Shown piece by piece: positions 63,201 to 64,000 of a DNA stretch of 64,000 nucleotides. Both the position numbers and the translations under genes were made by a program. The stretch is taken from NCBI RefSeq assembly GCF_009755725.1, contig NZ_CP046619.1, positions 2,914,001-2,978,000 of the forward strand, written 5' to 3'. The notes beneath the pieces were generated by a model, which saw nothing but the letters and a program-made list of their open reading frames with translations, did no database searches and was not told the origin of the DNA. Each line of letters starts with the position of its first letter. Positions within the stretch are counted from its first letter, which is position 1. The DNA comes from Diaminobutyricimonas sp. LJ205. GTDB lineage: Bacteria; Actinomycetota; Actinomycetes; Actinomycetales; Microbacteriaceae.

Positions 63201-64000
63201 TTCTCGATCTCCTGAAGCGCGACAACGTCGGCATCGAGACCGTTGATGGCCGCGATGATCTTCGACTTCTGAATGGCGAAGTCGGCGGCGGTGTCGGCTC
63301 CGCGGGCCTGCGAGTTCTGGCTCGTCAGGGTCGTGAAGTAGTTGAAGACGTTGAAGGCAGCGACGCTGAAGTCTCCGCCGACCTCGGGAGCGGCCTCCGG
63401 ACGCGGGTTCAGCATCTCGAACGTCGGCTTGGCCGACGCGGGGCTGGCGTCATTGATCGGCGTGGTGGGCTGCAGGCGCCACTCGTTGAAGCCCCAGGCG
63501 AGGATGTACCCGGCCTCGGGGAAGTCGACCCGGTCGCCGTTTCGCACCACCGTGTCGGCGGTGAAGTACGGCTGGGTGCCGGGGTGCTGCGCGTTGTCGA
63601 CGCGGATGCTGTAGCCGTCATCGAGCAGGATGCGGCTCGCCCGGTTGGCTGCGGCGATCGCGTTCGCGTCGGGTCCGGCATCCGTGGTCTCGGTGCTCTT
63701 AACCGGCAACTCGCCCGGGTCGAGCCACAGTTCGCCGAAGCTGAACAGGTTGTGGCTGGAGATGACGCGGTAGTCACCGGTCGGGCTGACCAGCATGTTC
63801 TCGTACGGCTCGCGGTCGCTGCCGACAACGCTGTCGGGTAGCGGGGTAGCGGCGGGGACGCCGACGCCCGCGGCCACGAGTTCCACGACGCCGGTCGCGC
63901 CACTCGCGTTGATCTGGGTCTGGTCGAAGTTCTCACCCGCGGTGCCGGTGACGGTCACCTTGTCACCGATGGCGATGCCGGCGGGGTTCTTGCTGCCGAG
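60284..64000 (-). CDS. secreted ExeM/NucH-like nuclease fused to 5'-nucleotidase (UshA-like), 5' end missing
   Basis: The frame is open to the right edge, so the true start and signal peptide lie outside; at least 1,238 codons are seen. In order: an OB-like segment (GDKVTVTGTAGENFDQTQI), an endonuclease/exonuclease/phosphatase domain (about 195-495 from the first in-frame GTG: FSVAAFNVFNYF, DVVALQEIENS, VVANHFKSKGG, SLDHVFAS), a calcineurin-like phosphatase (about 508-760: TVNDFHGRLE, GNHEFDQGR, SGHTHLAYDH), a 5'-nucleotidase C-terminal domain (NPGGLRADL, VQPFANTLTTLTLTGAQLKQVF), and two Ig-like domains. It probably digests external nucleic acid and nucleotides. Confidence 0.92.
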   Translation of the reverse strand, partial: LGSKNPAGIAIGDKVTVTGTAGENFDQTQINASGATGVVELVAAGVGVPAATPLPDSVVGSDREPYENMLVSPTGDYRVISSHNLFSFGELWLDPGELPVKSTETTDAGPDANAIAAANRASRILLDDGYSIRVDNAQHPGTQPYFTADTVVRNGDRVDFPEAGYILAWGFNEWRLQPTTPINDASPASAKPTFEMLNPRPEAAPEVGGDFSVAAFNVFNYFTTLTSQNSQARGADTAADFAIQKSKIIAAINGLDADVVALQEIENSVKLGETVDEALADLVAGLNAAAGAGTWDYVRTPAALQDAAITDFITNAIIFKPAAVTPSGASLTQVDETVWDIAREPLAQAFTANSSGKVFSVVANHFKSKGGGTGAEPADGQGFFNAERVEQANSLLAFVNDTVIPASGSEDVFLIGDFNAYAEEDPAQVFTSAGYVDLVPAKTDGQYTYTFDGELGSLDHVFASASVAASVTGVGVWNINSPEWGDRGYEFDAAEAGTVFRSSDHDPIKVGVSAEVAPVEIEILTVNDFHGRLEFVAGNPPIPGAAQMGGMVDFWEAQNPNTTFVGAGDMIGASTFTSFIQNDRPTIDALNAMGFDGSSFGNHEFDQGRADVDDRILDAADWPYVAANLYDRATGAPAYDEYFLQEFQGVSVGFIGAVTEALPELVSPAGIATLEVRSIIDEVNRVADYLSDGNAANGEADVLVLLVHEGAATPAIESSTDDSAFGQIVMGIDPEISAIVSGHTHLAYDHEVTVPGMDRPRLVLSAGQYGSFYGHMDLTVDPITKELVSFTAEVLPLSGFTPDAEVAAIVADAVAVAKELGSVKVGEITDNFYRAVQNPTATNPFPENRGGESTLGNFVADVQLWAAQELGAQIALMNPGGLRADLVYASSGPSDPDGNVTYAEAANVQPFANTLTTLTLTGAQLKQVFEEQWQPAGAQRPFLKLAVSEGLEYTYDPTSPVGSRITAIYLNGELVEAADTFTVVANSFLAAGGDNFFTLAEGTNRADSGRIDLQSMVDYFKANPVATPSFEQRAVGVHVSAPDADGYSAGDQVTLDLSSLLLSRGGPTTGTVEVLAGSTVLGSATIDGTIVDTTDEQGRAQVQVTIPADAAEGTLVLTIRVVETGTSIDVPLQIVSNLEEIANTKAPKITGDARVGKTLKVNEGNWSVEKPKFGYQWLRDGQPIDGATGESYKLTQADAGHQISVEVTASASGFAPGTATTKKVEVNAPVGIFGWLFS

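Overview
The window is high-G+C DNA with dense, tightly packed genes, many four-base stop/start overlaps and frequent GTG starts. The run ftsH-folE-folP-folB-folK followed by a DUF3180-like start, the hpt-tilS-ppa block, MocR/PdxR and PPOX genes, and RipA/NlpC-type wall hydrolases point to an actinobacterium, most likely a member of the Microbacteriaceae. The family-level call is an inference from gene content; no rRNA is present to confirm it. I see no insertion sequence, phage, CRISPR array or obvious frameshift.

Region 1 (1-11.4 kb) is housekeeping. The folate genes, ftsH, hpt and tilS are on the minus strand, and ppa is on the plus strand with a perfect-stem terminator. Two paralogous secreted coiled-coil peptidoglycan hydrolases follow, one NlpC/P60 and one M23. 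Then come three tRNA genes (Glu, Asp, Phe) with terminators, and an M20 peptidase.

Region 2 (11.5-20.5 kb) holds a WS/DGAT-type acyltransferase, a NarL-type two-component system divergent from a small membrane protein, a ZIP-like protein, and an operon of a WbpD-like acetyltransferase, a membrane-anchored protein, an MFS carrier and a beta-propeller-like protein.

Region 3 (20.7-49.2 kb) is a surface-polysaccharide locus. It encodes WecB, WecC and WecG homologues (UDP-ManNAc, UDP-ManNAcA and its transfer), at least five further glycosyltransferases, two chain-length-determinant-like proteins, a Wzy/O-antigen-ligase-like protein and a Wzx-like flippase. A minus-strand operon carries nucleotide-sugar modifying enzymes: a WbpB-like dehydrogenase, an SDR epimerase, two DegT aminotransferases and a PglD-like acetyltransferase. 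Two secreted DUF4082 proteins lie in this locus: one (25.2 kb) has a beta-helix, and the other (43.6-49.2 kb, about 1,860 residues) has an N,N-dimethylformamidase-like head and five DUF4082 modules. No initiating phosphoglycosyl transferase is visible, so the locus is probably completed elsewhere on the chromosome.

Region 4 (49.4-64 kb) returns to general functions: a small membrane protein, a zinc metallopeptidase, a PPOX flavoprotein divergent from a MocR regulator, a PIG-L deacetylase, PlsC, a GNAT protein, RecQ, an S9 peptidase, and cysE-cysK. It ends with the 3' part of a large secreted nuclease/5'-nucleotidase gene that runs off the right edge.
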